Assembly (NCBI RefSeq): GCF_904849725.1
Contig: NC_058523.1
Coordinates: forward strand, 165,212,689-165,276,688
Length of the DNA stretch: 64,000 bases
Source: Hordeum vulgare subsp. vulgare
Taxonomy: Eukaryota > Streptophyta > Magnoliopsida > Poales > Poaceae
Direction: 5' to 3'
The translations under genes and the position numbers were made by a program. Under the pieces are notes generated by a model that saw only the letters and a program-made list of their open reading frames with translations, was not told the DNA's origin and searched no databases. Each line of letters starts with the position of its first letter. Position 1 is the first letter of the stretch. This document shows positions 22,728 to 34,436 of the stretch, one piece after another.

Positions 22728-23275
22728 TGATGACAAGTTGATGAATATACTTCTCGCCCCAAGTGGAAGGTGGAGATGCAGTCAGCAGCAAGTTTCCCTT
22801 ACACGGAGACTGTAAGGTTTATCGAACGAGGAGGACTCCGAGGATCAACAAGTAGGTGTCCGCTGCCCTCGCGCAAGCAGAAGATGCGGACCTGCACACA
22901 CACAAATAACTTTGCTCCCAACGAGTACAGAGAGGTTATCAATCTCTCCGGCCTTGTAGTTTGCAAAGGATCAAAACACAAGCGGGAATAGTGATAGTGC
23001 TTGCAACGGAAAGTAAATGAAAGCAGTAAATGATGGTGGTGTAAGCAACAGTGGTGATATGGACCAGAGTCACATGATGTTCACTAGCAACGGTGGTGTT
23101 ATCAATCTCTCTCGCAAAAGACCATAAACAACTATGCATGGGTAATCAAACTAAAGCTGGGCAATAGACATAATTACAAACGCACCGCAATGCTAATTAT
23201 GCTACTTGAAAGTTAGAGGCTCAATAGTAATGGGCAGTACGCCAAGACACGCAGACCGTTTATTCATCAGCATCT
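22728..23275 (-). repeat. E2 left LTR, part 1
   Basis: It begins TGATGACAAGTTGATG and is broken at 23275 by insertion of G1. The other part continues at 35509. Comparison with the uninterrupted copy at 41015-41060 shows the join is exact apart from the G1 target duplication. Confidence 0.85.
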
Positions 23276-24342
23276 TGTCGGGGGGATAACCCCGGGCTAG
23301 GCTCATCGAGCCTGCCCCTTCATTTCCTGCCCAAAGGATATGAACAAATACAGTTTCCCAAGGCCCAAGTCTTCTGGCCGGCTAGGCTGCGCCTGCCGGC
23401 TGGAGGACGGGGCGGCCAAGTCTCTTGTCAGCCAGGCAACCCCTGCCGGCTAGAGGCGAGACGACTACCTCTTCCTAACCGTCTTGGCCAAGGCAGCCGG
23501 CTAGGAACGAGGCGGCCGTGCCCAAGCTGCCTATCCAAGCAGGCCAGCCGGCCGGGGATCATAAGTCACATCAGATCGTAGGTCAGGAAGCGACCTTACG
23601 ATTAAAGGTAGCTACGCATCAGTAAAGGTAGTGGATCGGAGTGTCCGGCAGGTACGAGCGTCGGCGGCCACGCTGCTGACCTACCCCGGCTCTGATACAT
23701 CACCTAGCATAGTGTCGGACCGTCACACTCCCACTCCATTACTGCACTCGGCGTGGGGAACAATGGAGGTGGTCGTACTACCTGCCCATGACGAATCTCG
23801 CTGGACAACGCTCGACGTACAACGCGTGCTCGGCGTCAACCTTACGCGAGAGCTTCATTGGCCAGCCGGCGGGTCCCACGGCCAAGCGAAACCATGTAGC
23901 CGACAGGCCTCTCAAGCGACAAGACAAGACCCTCGTGGGCCCCTGGTCAGCCTGCGAGGCTGCCAGCCGGGTCCCACTCTTGTACCCTTTATCCATATTG
24001 TAGGCCGACGGGTTCGTCTATAAAACCCCCCGATCACCCTCCATGCAGAGGGTCGGTCGAACAACACTTCACACCCACCAACCACATAGAGAGAGGCAGA
24101 GACGAGCCGGCTGCTCCCCTCTTCCTCCTCCCAACACAGCTCGAGGAGCAACCTTGTAATCAGTCCATACACATAAAACACTCCGGCAGGACCAGGGGTC
24201 TTAGCTCTACGGAGAGCCCTGAACCTGGGTACATCGTGCGTTCCATGCTTGTACCAACCTCGTTCCCAGCGCCCTCCTTTGTCCCTTTGGTTCTCACCGA
24301 CTTTGGCCTACCTATGACATATGTTGTGAGTATTCACCGACA
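23276..24342 (+). repeat. G1 5' LTR
   Basis: It begins TGTCGGGGGGATAACCCC and ends CACCGACA. It is GC-rich, with repeated GCCGGC-type modules in its first 300 bp. Confidence 0.9.
24019..24025 (+). promoter_or_regulatory. TATA box of the G1 5' LTR
   Basis: TATAAAA, followed by a CT/AC-rich leader, inside the LTR and conserved in the other LTR (35180-35186). Likely start of the genomic RNA about 30 bp downstream. Confidence 0.65.
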
Positions 24343-24362
24343 TTTGGCGCCCACCGTTGGGC
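24343..24362 (+). other. G1 primer-binding site
   Basis: TTTGGCGCCCACCGTTGGG directly follows the LTR end. The TGGCGCC core is complementary to a tRNA CCA end. I cannot assign the tRNA with confidence. Confidence 0.7.
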
Positions 24363-24480
24363 TGATCGCGGCATCGGCTCGCTTTACGCGCTGGGCGGGG
24401 CCCCGCACCTACGCCACCGGATGGATCGCGTCCGGATCGTTCTGCATGCCCGTGCAGCCCGCTTTCGACGAGGCAACACC

Positions 24481-25279
24481 GATGATGATCGACGTCCCCG
24501 TCCGTCATGTGGATTTAGACGAAGATTTTGATGACGAGGCGCTTCCTAGCGTCGTCGTCGCTGCTATGGAGAACCTCAACGTTCTCTTTAGTGACTTACG
24601 TCTCAACGACGGTCCTCGCTACTTCGGCGAGGACTTCGACGTTGAGGCGCTCTGCGCCAGCTTCAGCAGGCTCTCTATCGCTGAGAGGCTTGCACATGAC
24701 GTGTACCCCAGCAATGTACTCGTCTTCGACGGCCCTCCGCCGTCGGTGGGGTTCTTCACCCCATACCATGTCGCCGCCGTCTCCAACGTCGTGGAGGTGA
24801 TGGTTATCGGCGCAGGCACCAGCGCGGCTCATGGCAAGGCGTCAGCAGACGCTGGTGAGCCTGCTGCCGCCGCCGCTCATACTCTTCAGGACGCTATCGC
24901 CAGCTTGAAGACACCCATCGCTGCCTCCGCGAACCCTAGCGACGCCCGAGCCTCACTAGAGGAGGCTCGCAAGCATATCTTGGAGGAGGGCATTGTCGTC
25001 GCCTCGGCAAAACGTTGGATGGAGGCCACGCAGCACGAGTATAACTCCGCATACGGCCTCACTCCGATTACTGAAGCCCCTAGCCAGCTTGGATCGGTCC
25101 GCAGCCGCGGCCGGTTCATTGCTGAGGTCCTAGGCGTCAACCAGCCCACCTACGAGACCCCTGCGGCCAACATGCGGGCGGGGCAGGCGGCCATGGAGGA
25201 AATGGAAAGCTTGGAGGGCGAGGAGCGCGCCTTCCAGGACAAGCGGGTCAAGGATCTCCTTGACGCCGCCAACGAATAA
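24481..25279 (+). pseudogene. G1 gag, N-terminal part
   Basis: An open frame enters from the LTR and has candidate starts (two ATGs) at 24481 and 24484. It is acidic and alanine-rich, with a helical segment D-A-R-A-S-L-E-E-A-R-K and the end L-L-D-A-A-N-E followed by TAA at 25277-25279. Similar coding character continues past this TAA in the same frame (R-L-D-P-G-Q-A-Q-S), so the stop is probably a mutation and not the true end. It would form the N-terminal, assembly-related part of the capsid protein. Typical for the Tat lineage, where the first gag segment is long and poorly conserved. Confidence 0.6.
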
Positions 25280-25499
25280 CATACTCGGCTTGACCCCGGT
25301 CAGGCCCAGTCAGAGTCTCCGGGACCCAACCCCGGAGCTCGCCGCAACCCTAGCGGCGGCATCAAACGGAGGTATCTTCCTCGCATCACACCTCCGGCCG
25401 GAGGGGCGAGGGAAGCCAAGACCGGCGCTCCCAGCGCCAGAGCGAGCACACTTCAAGCAAGCGTCGCGGTGGCGATGAGAGCGATTGGCATGTGAGATT

Positions 25500-27106
25500 C
25501 CTCACCCGGGATGGACCCATGTCTCCGCTTCGTGAGGTGCCTTCCCTCTCTCTACTCGGATTGGCGCTCGCATTCCCCAGGATGATCGGGACACCCGCAA
25601 GCGTCTCATCGCCCTGGCCCAGTCAGCCCTCCTAGAGGAAGACGGTCCCATCGGTCCGGCCTGCTTCGGCCCCCGGATTCGAGGGGAGCCATTCCCCCGA
25701 GGATTCACCTTGCCTCGGGACATGCCCATGCACAATGGCACTGCAAGCCAGAGGACTGGCTGATTGAATACACCACAGCCGTCGGCATTGCCAGGGGCAA
25801 CAAGCGCTTAGCGGTCCGCTACGTGCCACTCATGTTGGCCGGCTCGGCTCGGACCTGGCTTAACAGCCTTCCGGCCGGCAGCGTCAACTCCTGGGTGGAC
25901 TTCGAGGAGGCGTTCGTCCGCAACTTCACTCGCACCTATAAGAGCCCTGGCCGGCCTCGCGAGCTGGCCATGTGCGTCTAGAGGCTAGACGTACCCCTTC
26001 GCGACTACGTCACCCGGTGGACGGAGCTCTGCAACTCCTGCGAGGGGGTGCATGAGGTACAAGCCATCCAGTACTTCATCGACGGTTGCCGAGACGGCAC
26101 CCTCCTCAAGCACAAACTTATGTGGTCTGAGCCCACCTCTCTGGCGGTGCCCATGGACAAGGCGGACAAGTACGCCAGGACCGACTTGGTGATGCGCGTC
26201 AAGGTGACCGCCTCGGACAAGGTTGTCCCCACGCCGGTTACTCCCAAGCCGGCTGGAGACGGCCGAGGCGGCCACAACAAGAACAAGCGCAAAGCGGATC
26301 CGCTAGATTCGCGCTCCAACAGCAAGTTGGTAGCCAGCGTGGAGGGTGAGACGTCGGCTCCTCAAGCCAACCCTCCGCGGAAGCGTTCCAACAGGAACAA
26401 CGCCAACTGGCAGCCCAAGCAGTCCTTCGAGCAACTGCTTGACGCCCCGTGCACGATAGATTCTGGGGCGCAGCCGTCCAACCACACCCTTCGACAGTGC
26501 AGCTTCACATGCCTGCTGTCGCAAGGGGATGGCCTGCCGGCTCCCCCAGATGCGCAGGCCCCGTCTCATGCACCGGCTCCTGGTCCTGCTCCGGCTCCAC
26601 CGCCGCTGCCTCGCGACGACGGCCGCCTCCATGACGACTACCCCCATCAAGATGGAGCATTCGTCGTCTTCACCAGCGAAGGCGACGACAAGCACAGCCT
26701 GCGCCAAAGATGGCGCGAGGTGAATGCCATGGTTCCCCCGGTTCCCCAGTACATGCATTGGTCTGACAGACCAATCACATGGAGTCGAGTTAGTGTAGTG
26801 TTGGTAGTTCAACGCAAGGAGGAGGGCAAGGTACTGTTAGTACAGCGCCCTGTCTACTACCTCAGCGAGGTCTTGTCCGCCTCCAAGCAGAACTATCCCC
26901 ATTACCAAAAAATGTGTTATGGTGTTTACCTTGGTGCAAAGAAGTTGAAGCAATACTTCCAAGAGCATGCCATCACTGTGGTGAGCACTACTCCACTTTC
27001 AGAGATCATGGGCAACCGTGATGCAACGAGCAGGATTGCCAAGTGGTCCATCGCCATGGCGGACCATGATATTCGTTACGAGCCTCGCACCGCCATCAAA
27101 TCTTAG
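25500..27106 (+). pseudogene. G1 gag core fused in frame to RNase H
   Basis: One frame carries the retrotransposon gag domain (W-L-I-E-Y-T-T-A-V-G near 25757, W-L-N-S-L-P-A-G, F-V-R-N-F, Y-V-T-R-W), broken only by TAG at 25979-25981. It continues through a Lys/Arg-rich nucleic-acid-binding stretch and a Pro-rich linker (about 26540-26620). At about 26789 it jumps from the W-S-D-R-P-I-T-W-S-R motif, which lies upstream of protease in relatives, straight to the Gypsy RNase H domain (V-Q-R-P-V-Y-Y-L-S-E-V-L, P-H-Y-Q-K, Y-F-Q-E-H). Protease and all RT motifs are absent, yet the frame is kept. It ends at TAG 27104-27106, where relatives have Gln. Confidence 0.75.
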
Positions 27107-27530
27107 GTGATGGCCGACTTCTTAGTCGACTGGGCCGAGACCCAGTTCGAGCCGCCGCCTCCAGACTCTACGCATTGGCGAATGCACTTCGACGGCTCGA
27201 AGATGCAGACGGGTCTGGGAGACGGCATCATCTTGACGTCTCCGAAAGGATACCAGCTCATGTATGCTCTCCAGATCCACTTCGCCGCCTCCAACAACGT
27301 CGCCAAGTATGAAACACTGGCTCACGGCCTCCGGCTCGCCAAGGAGATTGGCATCCGTCGGCTCATATGCTTCGGTGACTCAGACTTGGTGGTACAACAA
27401 GTTTCTGGTGAATGGGACGCCAGGGACGCCAACATGGCAAGCTACCGCTTCTTCATCAAGCAGCTCAGCGGCTCCTTTGAGGGCTGCGAGTTTCACCATG
27501 TTCCCAGACAATGAGGCGGCTGATACACTG
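27107..27530 (+). pseudogene. G1 second (archaeal-type) RNase H, inactive
   Basis: A clear RNase H fold sequence: F-D-G-S with the first Asp (about 27191), I-G-I-R-R-L-I-C-F-G-D-S-D-L-V with the third carboxylate, and N-E-A-A-D-T-L-A-K with the last Asp. The catalytic Glu expected after N-N-x-A is Lys (codon AAG, 27305-27307). G2 keeps Glu at the same place. A one-base shift separates H-H-V-P-R from N-E-A-A-D near 27512. This extra RNase H is the Tat-lineage hallmark and normally helps remove the RNA strand during cDNA synthesis. Confidence 0.75.
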
Positions 27531-27641
27531 GCCAAAATTGGCTCCATGAGACAGGCTATCCCAGCCGGTGTCTCCCTCGAGCAACTCCATAAGCCGTCTG
27601 TCAGGCCGTCTCCAGAGTCAGCGTCGATATTCGTGCCGGCT

Positions 27642-27840
27642 GAATCTACGGTTCAAGCGTTGTCGGCTCCACTAGCTACGCCGGCTACAGCTCTTGTGTC
27701 GGCTGCGCTGGCCATGCTGACTCCAATAGCGGCATCGGCTGAATCTATGGTGCAAGCGCTGTCGGCTCCACCAGCTGTGCCGACTACAACTCCTGTACCG
27801 GCTACGCTGGCCATGCCGACTCCAATAGCGACACCGGCTA
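27642..27840 (+). repeat. 99-bp in-frame tandem duplication in the G1 spacer
   Basis: Two copies starting GAATCTA at 27642 and 27741 encode Ala/Pro/Thr-rich 33-residue units in the linker between RNase H and integrase. The period is a multiple of three, so the frame is preserved. Confidence 0.7.
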
Positions 27841-28049
27841 CAGCAACAACTCCCGCTCCGCTCTGCCTCGAATCCTGTCATCTCGACACCCAGTGGGTGG
27901 ACGTCTTGGAGGTAGACGGCGAGCCAGCTGCCACAGCAGCACCAGAGACACGTCGTCTCGAGTCCAGGACTGCTGCTCCACCAAGCGCGGGGGCTGCAGA
28001 AGCCCCTAACAGTCAGGTCGAGGCGGAGCTAGCCCTTGTGTCGGCTCTG

Positions 28050-28682
28050 TCATGCGCTCAACCTATCCTGGCCTTCCTCCTTTGCAGCGAGCTTCCTCAA
28101 GACGAGGAACAGGCGAGGCAGATCCAGCGCCGATCTGTAGCCTACGCCGTCATCAATCGCGAGCTGGTACGGCGCAGCGTGACTGGCGTGTTCCAGCGCT
28201 GCGTCGAATCAGAAAAGGGACGGGAGATCCTCAGAGACATCCACCAGGGGGAGTGCGGGCATCATGCCGCCTCTAGAACCCTGGTGGCCAAGGCGTTCAG
28301 CCACGGATTCTACTGGCCCACGGCCCTCGAGGAGGCCGTGGATCTGGTAGACAAATGCGAAGGCTGCCAGTTCTTCAGCACAAAGAGCCACATGCCGCCT
28401 TCGGCCCTCAAAACCACCCCCCTGTCATGGCCGTTCGCCGTCTGGGGACTGGACATGGTAGGGCCCTTCACGACGGCTCGTGGTGGCATGACCCATCTCT
28501 TGGTAGCCGTCGACAAATTCACCAAGTGGATCGAGGCCACAGCTATCAAGAAGCTTGACGGCCCCACGACTGTCAAGTTCATAACAAACATCTCTGTTCG
28601 ATATGGCGTCCCCCACAACATCATCACCGACAACGGCACCAACTTCGCCAAAGGCGCTCTGGCGCTTTACTGCCCGAAGTAG
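28050..28682 (+). pseudogene. G1 integrase: zinc finger and core
   Basis: The H2C2 zinc finger is visible (H-Q-G-E-C-G-H-H ... C-E-G-C-Q-F, about 28239-28370). It is followed by the core with the first catalytic Asp in G-L-D-M-V-G-P-F (28452-28454) and the second in I-T-D-N-G-T-N-F (28629-28631). The frame is lost at a C run near 28673, where one base is missing, giving TAG at 28680-28682. The rest of the core is in the next frame. It belongs to the Gypsy integrase family and would insert element cDNA into chromosomes. Confidence 0.8.
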
Positions 28683-29317
28683 GCATCCGGCTCGACTTGG
28701 CATCAGTGGCACATCCCTAGTCGAATGGCCAAGCGGAGAGGGCCAACGGCCTGATCCTGGCCGGCATCAAGCCTAGACTGGTGGCACCACTTGTCAGGTC
28801 GGCCGGTTGCTGGATCAAAGAACTGTCGGCTATACTATGGAGCCTCCACACCACGCCCAACCAGTCGACTGGCTTCACTCCGTTCTTCCTCGTATACGGG
28901 TCCGAGGCTATTATTCCTACGGATATCGAGTTCGACTCGCCTCTGGTCACCCTATACACGGAAACAGAGGCGAAGGAGGCAAGAGAAGATGGTGTGGATC
29001 TCCTCGAAGAAGCAAGGGACTTAGCCTTGAACCGGACGGCCATCTATCAACAGAAGCTGAGATACGACCACAACAAAAAGATCAAACCTCTCTCTTTCAG
29101 GGAGGGAGACTTGGTCCTCAGAAGAATCCAGTGCACCGCCGGCCAGCACAAGCTCTCATCCCCATGGGAGGGACCCTTCATCATCAGTAGGATATTGCAC
29201 AACAACGCATACTACTTGATCGATGCCCAAAAGTCAAGGAAGCGCAAGAGGGACGACTCCGGCCAGGAGACGGAACGTCCATGGAACGCGGCGTTGCTTC
29301 GCCCGTTCTACTGCTAG
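28683..29317 (+). pseudogene. G1 integrase: end of core and C-terminus
   Basis: Shifted relative to the upstream part, this frame holds A-S-V-A-H-P, a TAG at 28718-28720 where Gln is expected, then N-G-Q-A-E-R-A-N with the catalytic Glu intact (28736-28738). It continues through T-P-F-F-L-V-Y-G-S-E-A and the GPY-like W-E-G-P-F-I-I to a natural stop at 29315-29317. No chromodomain follows, as expected for the Tat lineage. Confidence 0.75.
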
Positions 29318-30269
29318 AAGGCAAGTATCAAACATGGAAAGAGCATGCACATATGTATCATTCTCCCTCTTCAGGGATCCTCAATGAATGCAATAGAAAG
29401 AGCATGCCTCATGCTTCTTTTTAAAATTCATATCTAGAGAGCTCACTCTGCGAAGCCCCTTGCTGGCTCTAATAAGCTCGGGGGCTCGCTAGCCGCCCGG
29501 ACGCCTTCCTTATGTTGTAGAAGAACATATAGTGTAAGACGGACCGATCCATGGTCACCTCGTATCAGCTTGCAGTCCGGCTCCGGCCGTCCGGCTAGCG
29601 AGGCGACTCCAGGTAAGGCCGGATGCATGCAAAGTTCGACTACAAAAAGGTTGCCCGTTCGGGTTGGCTCGATCAATTTTACGATCTCATTCAGGCCGGC
29701 CTCTGCTGGTTTATGTCCGAATCTTTAAGTCTTGATGGCTTCGAAAAATCTAAGTCTGGTGTTCTAAGGCCAGAAACCTCAACCCAGTCACAGACCGGCT
29801 CCCGGCTGTCGGGCTGGCGGGGTGGAAACTTGGGAATACAGGGATAGGAGAAAAAGAGGTCAACCAGGAATCAAAAGATAAAGATATAAAACAACACGCA
29901 TGGAAATATGAATATAATGCTGAATACATACATTCAAAATGCATTGGCCCATGGCCGAGGTTCATTACACCCCCAGTGGGCGGAACTGTTGGACTGACAA
30001 GAAAAGTGCACACAACAAACAAGACACCGGCTACGGGGCTGCGTCCTCATCGATCGCCCCGGCTACTGCTCCTGAAGTGGTGGCTTCACCATCCCCGGCT
30101 GCTCCCGAGGCGGTTGCGCCGTCTCCTTCGCGAGGGCTCCCGGCTCCATCCGCACCGGAGTCGGCGTACGCCGCACCGCTGGAGGCGGCAGCAGTATCCA
30201 AACAATGGGCCGTCTCGTCGGAGCTGCCATCGGGGTCATAGGGCTAAAGGCCATGTAGATCTTCAGGGA
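29318..30269 (+). other. G1 region between pol and the antisense gene
   Basis: About 950 bp of non-coding sequence. It includes a polypurine-like GCTCGGGGGCTCG near 29477 and a GC-rich proline/alanine-coding-like block near 30060-30180 that has no convincing start. Confidence 0.45.
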
Positions 30270-33200
30270 TCACACCGCGCCTTCACCCCGCTCCAAAACG
30301 AGCTCGTTCCAAGCGGCGTACTCAGTGATGCCGCTCGCCCTCACGCGCAACGCCTCCTCCACAGCCTGCAGCTCCACCTCCGAGCCGTCGCGCTGAGCGA
30401 CGAGCTTGCCCAAGTCGAGGTTTTGATACCAGGACTTGGCCAAGCACTGGGCCATGTAGGCTGCAGAGCGCACGGCCGAGGCGCACCAGACGTCAAGGCG
30501 ATCCTCGCCAGTTGCAAGCCAGCGGGCGAGCCGGCTCATCGATGCCGGCTTCACGCCATCCGGCCATAGGGCCTCCACCATCGACGAGCCTGCGACTTGG
30601 AGCCGAGCCACAGACTCGCCCAGGGGGGGCAGGCGGCCCTGAGGCCCACTCCGATCTCCTCCATGCTCCAGCCGGAGGAAGCATCTACCTCCTGCCAAGC
30701 CGCGCAGCGCTCCTCACGGCTCACCTCGACGGTCGCGTCGGCTGCGCCCTGGGTCAGAGGGAAGAGGCGTGAGATAGGAAAAGGGGTGCAGAAACGAGTA
30801 AGAAGAGGAGACGGCCAAGAAAGCTCAAGACAAAACAAAAAATAAAGACTCACGATGGAAGGCGCCATCGGTCTCATGGGCGCTCTCCAGGACCTCGAGC
30901 TCCTGCACCTTGCTCGTGTGAGTAAGGCGAGCAACTTCCTCTTGGAGGGTCGCCGCAGATTCCAGGGCCTCGGCCAGCTGCGTTTGCTTATGGACAAGGG
31001 CCTCCTCCTTCTCCCTCAAGGTGGCGTCCTTGAGCTTCATCTCCTCGAGATGGGCCGACTCGAGGCGTTCCACGTCGGCAGAGTGGTAGGCGTCCTTCTC
31101 CTGCAGCGTACCGCGCAACTGCTCCAGCTCGACCCGGCTGGCCGCCTCGACCTCGTTCTTCTCCGTCTGGAGAAGAGCCAGCTGCCCCTGGAGCCGGTTG
31201 CCGGCGTCTCACAGAGCGTCCCGTTCCACGGCAACTTAACCCAGCCGGGCTTGGAGCTTGGCAACCTGGCCATCGGCCGCCTGGTGCTGAGCCCGCCGCT
31301 GGTTGTAAGCCTGCACCTGGGCATCATAATTATCCTGCAAAAGCAAAGAAGAAGTAGAAGTATGATTCGGCCTGGTTAAGTCATAACCAGCCCGATTCTC
31401 GAGGGCTACACCCAGTGGGTGCGCTAGCACGCCCCCACTAAAGAAGCAAAACAAGAAAAGAGGCTCAAAGAGATTCGGCCCGGCCGATGATCGGTCGGCC
31501 CGATTCTCGGGGGCTACACCCAGTGGGTGCGGTCGCGCCCCCACTGATGCAAGAAGAAGAAGGAGAAAAAAATTCAAAACTAAGATGAGGCACTTACCCT
31601 GGTGCGGGCCTCCAGGCGCTCCAAGTCGCTGCCCACCACGCGGGCCGACGGCTCCACCTTGGACCGGCTGCTGGAAAACAGCGACACTAGTTCCGGGACA
31701 CCGATGAGCGCAGTGCCGGCAGGCAGTCGCGTGCCCACCGAATTGGCAGCCCGCCACGACTTCATGGGCCGGCTCCTGACCCGGTCACCAGCTCCTGGCG
31801 CAGCTGGACCATGGTGGGGGACGACGATGGCGCCGACTCCAGGTCCCGGCACGGCCTCCTCGACTGGAGGTGGATGGGCCGCATCCGGCGCATCCATGGT
31901 CACCCCTGGCGCATCAAGGACCGCGTCTGGCGCGTCCAGGATAAGTTCCTGCGTGTCAGGCGCCGCCTCAACCGTAGGGGAATCAGGGATCGTCTATAGG
32001 TCCACCGGGGCAGAAGCGTCTGGCTCGGAGGGCTGGGCCCCCTCAGCCCTCGGGGTGTGCCTCGGGGCCGCCTCGCTAGCTGGCTCCTACGCGCGAGCAT
32101 GCGCGGAGGGGTTATGTCTAGCTTTCGTACGCTTCTCCACCGGCTTCTCGGCCCGGCTAGGGCGAGATTGGCCCTCGGCCGTCTTCCCCGCGGCCGTGTC
32201 CCACCGGCGCTTGGACTGTTCCTCAAGCTCCCTCTGGGCAGCATCAGCTGCTGCCCAGCCGGCCCGCTCGGCTGTGGAGGCGGTGTCTTCCTCCACATCC
32301 TCCGCCTCCCTATCGAACGACATTCTTAAGGAACAAAGCTTCCTACAAGACAAACGAGCCAAAGGGGGAGGAAATCATACCCTGCGACCATCCGCACCTG
32401 CCTTCTGCCGGCACCACGGCACTTCTTGGCACCGCCTGCCTGCGCTCCGGCTGGAGGACCCGGCGCCGGGCACTTAGGAGCCGGCCTGGAAGCTGTGGCA
32501 CCCTTGCCCTTCTTCCCGACCGCCTCGTCAGCAACGGTTGCCCTGGCCCTTTGATGCCGACCGCGCGTCAGCGGCGGGCTGGTAACCTCCTCCACCCCGT
32601 CAGAGTCTTCCTCGAAGGCTGCATCAGAGAGGACTGAGGGAGTTTCGTCGTCATCCGTCTAGTCTGTGACGGAGGGCCGCGGGTACTCACCAGACGGCTC
32701 TGTCCCTTCCGACTCCAGCGCGTTCTCCAAGCCTGCGGAGGAGTCCGAGCGGGACTCGATCACGCCCTCGTCCTTGATCTCCGAGGCGTTGGACACGTCC
32801 ACGTCGGGAGCAGGTGGACGGAGGGATGCCTGCAGCCTCTCGAACATCTACGAAAAAGGATTCGACAACCGGCTCAGCAAGACGGCCAGTCGCAAGACAA
32901 ACAACAAAGAACAAAGAAAACACTTACCACCGGAGGCGGACGGGACCTGTTGAAGGAGGTCATCCCCCACGACCAGTTCCCGCTGTCATCCATGCGGGCA
33001 GTGGAAATCAGGTTCATCCTTCGCGCCACCGCGTTAGGGGTGAACCTCTTGGTGGACATCCTACTGGGATCATGCCGGCCGCTTATCTGGCAGACCAGAT
33101 GTGGCCGCCCGTGCAGTGGCAGGATCCTGCGGGTCACCATGGTGGTGAGCAGGTCGCGGCCAAGGAGGCCTCCCTTCTCCAGGAACTCAAGGTAAGCGCA

Positions 33201-33878
33201 AATCAGTGCCACCTCGAGAATCGGCTTGGGGGTCTTCGCCGCCCAGTTCAACTTCATCGGCGGATCGATGTTGAACGGGGGCATGTTGAGGGCGTCCTGG
33301 GCGGGGTCGGTGTTCTTCATGTAGAAGAAGCCCCGCTGCCACTGCTTGATGGACTCCTGCAGTGGCAGCTGGGGGAAGCCGGACTTCGAGCGATGATGCA
33401 CCAGTGCGGCTCCGCACGGCGTCATCGGGCGCGGTCCGGCGAGCTTCTCCACCTCGGACTTCTCCATCGCGATGGACTGCTGCTTGAAGAAGAACAAGAT
33501 GCATGAGAGATCGATATGAGGCTTGATCCCCAGGAAGCCCTCGTACAAGACCACGAAGGCCGACAGCTGCAATATGGCGTTCAGCGCCAGGTGATGCGGG
33601 TGCAGGCCGGAGAAGTGGAGCCACTCGGAGAAGAAGGCGCTCGCTGGGAGCCCAAAGCCCCGGTAGAAGTGCTCGTTGAAGACAACGACCTCTCCCAAGG
33701 CAGGTGTGGGAGCGGTCTCGGCCCTTGGGATTCGCACCAGCACCTGGGAGGCCGGGGGCAGCAGCCGGTGATGGCGGAGCACCTCGATGTGGCCTTCGCA
33801 GATCTCGCTTCCCAGCCAGGCCCCATGCGACGAGGGCTTCTGCGACGAGGTCTTTTTCGAGGTGGAGCCGCCGGCCAT
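30270..33878 (-). pseudogene. G1 antisense multi-exon gene (PF04195-like)
   Basis: The ATG at 33878 (CC-ATG-GC) starts exon 1, which runs to 32928 before GTAAGT. It carries the 'putative gypsy type transposon' domain (L-P-A-S-A-F-F-S-E-W-L, Q-L-S-A-F-V-V-L-Y-E-G-F-L-G, then M-K-N-T-D). Further exons with GT-AG borders follow: 32847-32691, 32658 to about 32390, about 32334 onward, a coiled-coil-rich exon about 31118-30838 (heptads with L-E-S-A-H-L-E-E-M-K) and a last exon about 30752-30270 ending in TGA. The frame is broken near 32087. The protein is of unknown function and is known as an extra ORF of grass Tat elements. Its introns are antisense to the retroelement RNA and so survive retrotransposition. 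Confidence 0.6.
31390..31545 (-). repeat. Polypurine-like repeats in an intron of the G1 antisense gene
   Basis: Two copies of CCGATTCTCGRGGGCTACAC followed by CCAGTGGGTGCG occur at about 31391-31422 and 31501-31531. Each resembles the true G1 polypurine tract (TTCGGGGACTAC). A matching motif sits in intron 4 of the G2 antisense gene. Confidence 0.65.
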
Positions 33879-34436
33879 GGCTGCGGGCGGCTAGAGCTTG
33901 AAAGGGCTCGCGCCTCGGCGGCGACAAAGGCCATGAAGACGAAGAGGACGGGCTCTTTCTCTCTGGGCTCAGGGAGGAAGAGAGCGTCAATGCGGGGCGA
34001 GAGTGGGGGGCGAATGGCCTCCTTGGAACCCCCGCATGCCATTTAAACCCCACGAAGCATCGTGGGGAGGGGATTCGGTGTGCACGGAACCCCCACTAAC
34101 CCCGTATATTACGGACGGTAGCGCTTCCCTAAGCCCAACCATCGCGGAGTAAATCCGCAGAGGATCTCTCGCGCAGAGGCCGAGGGGCCGTCGTGGCGGG
34201 ACCCAGGACTTGGGCCCGGTCCCGTCACCAGTAATCACCATCATTACGTCAGGAGGGGCCTGGCACGTGGCGCATTCTGAGCGACCTACGACGAAGCCGA
34301 GGCGTCGCTTTGAAGCCAGCCGGTTTTGGAGACGGCGTCCCCTGTCGCGAATGGCGGCAGAAATATCAAGACAAAATATCAAGCCGGTGAGGCCGCCCGT
34401 CCGCAGACGGCAGACCTCTCCAGCTTCGGGGACTAC
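33879..34436 (+). other. G1 tail with polypurine tract
   Basis: This stretch forms the upstream region of the antisense gene and ends with the plus-strand primer CAGCTTCGGGGACTAC (34421-34436), directly abutting the 3' LTR. No coding frame is assigned. Confidence 0.6.

Noticed and set aside
31602..32477. 291-codon plus-strand frame in G1
   Set aside because: Shadow of the antisense-gene exons on the minus strand; no gag-pol or other domain.
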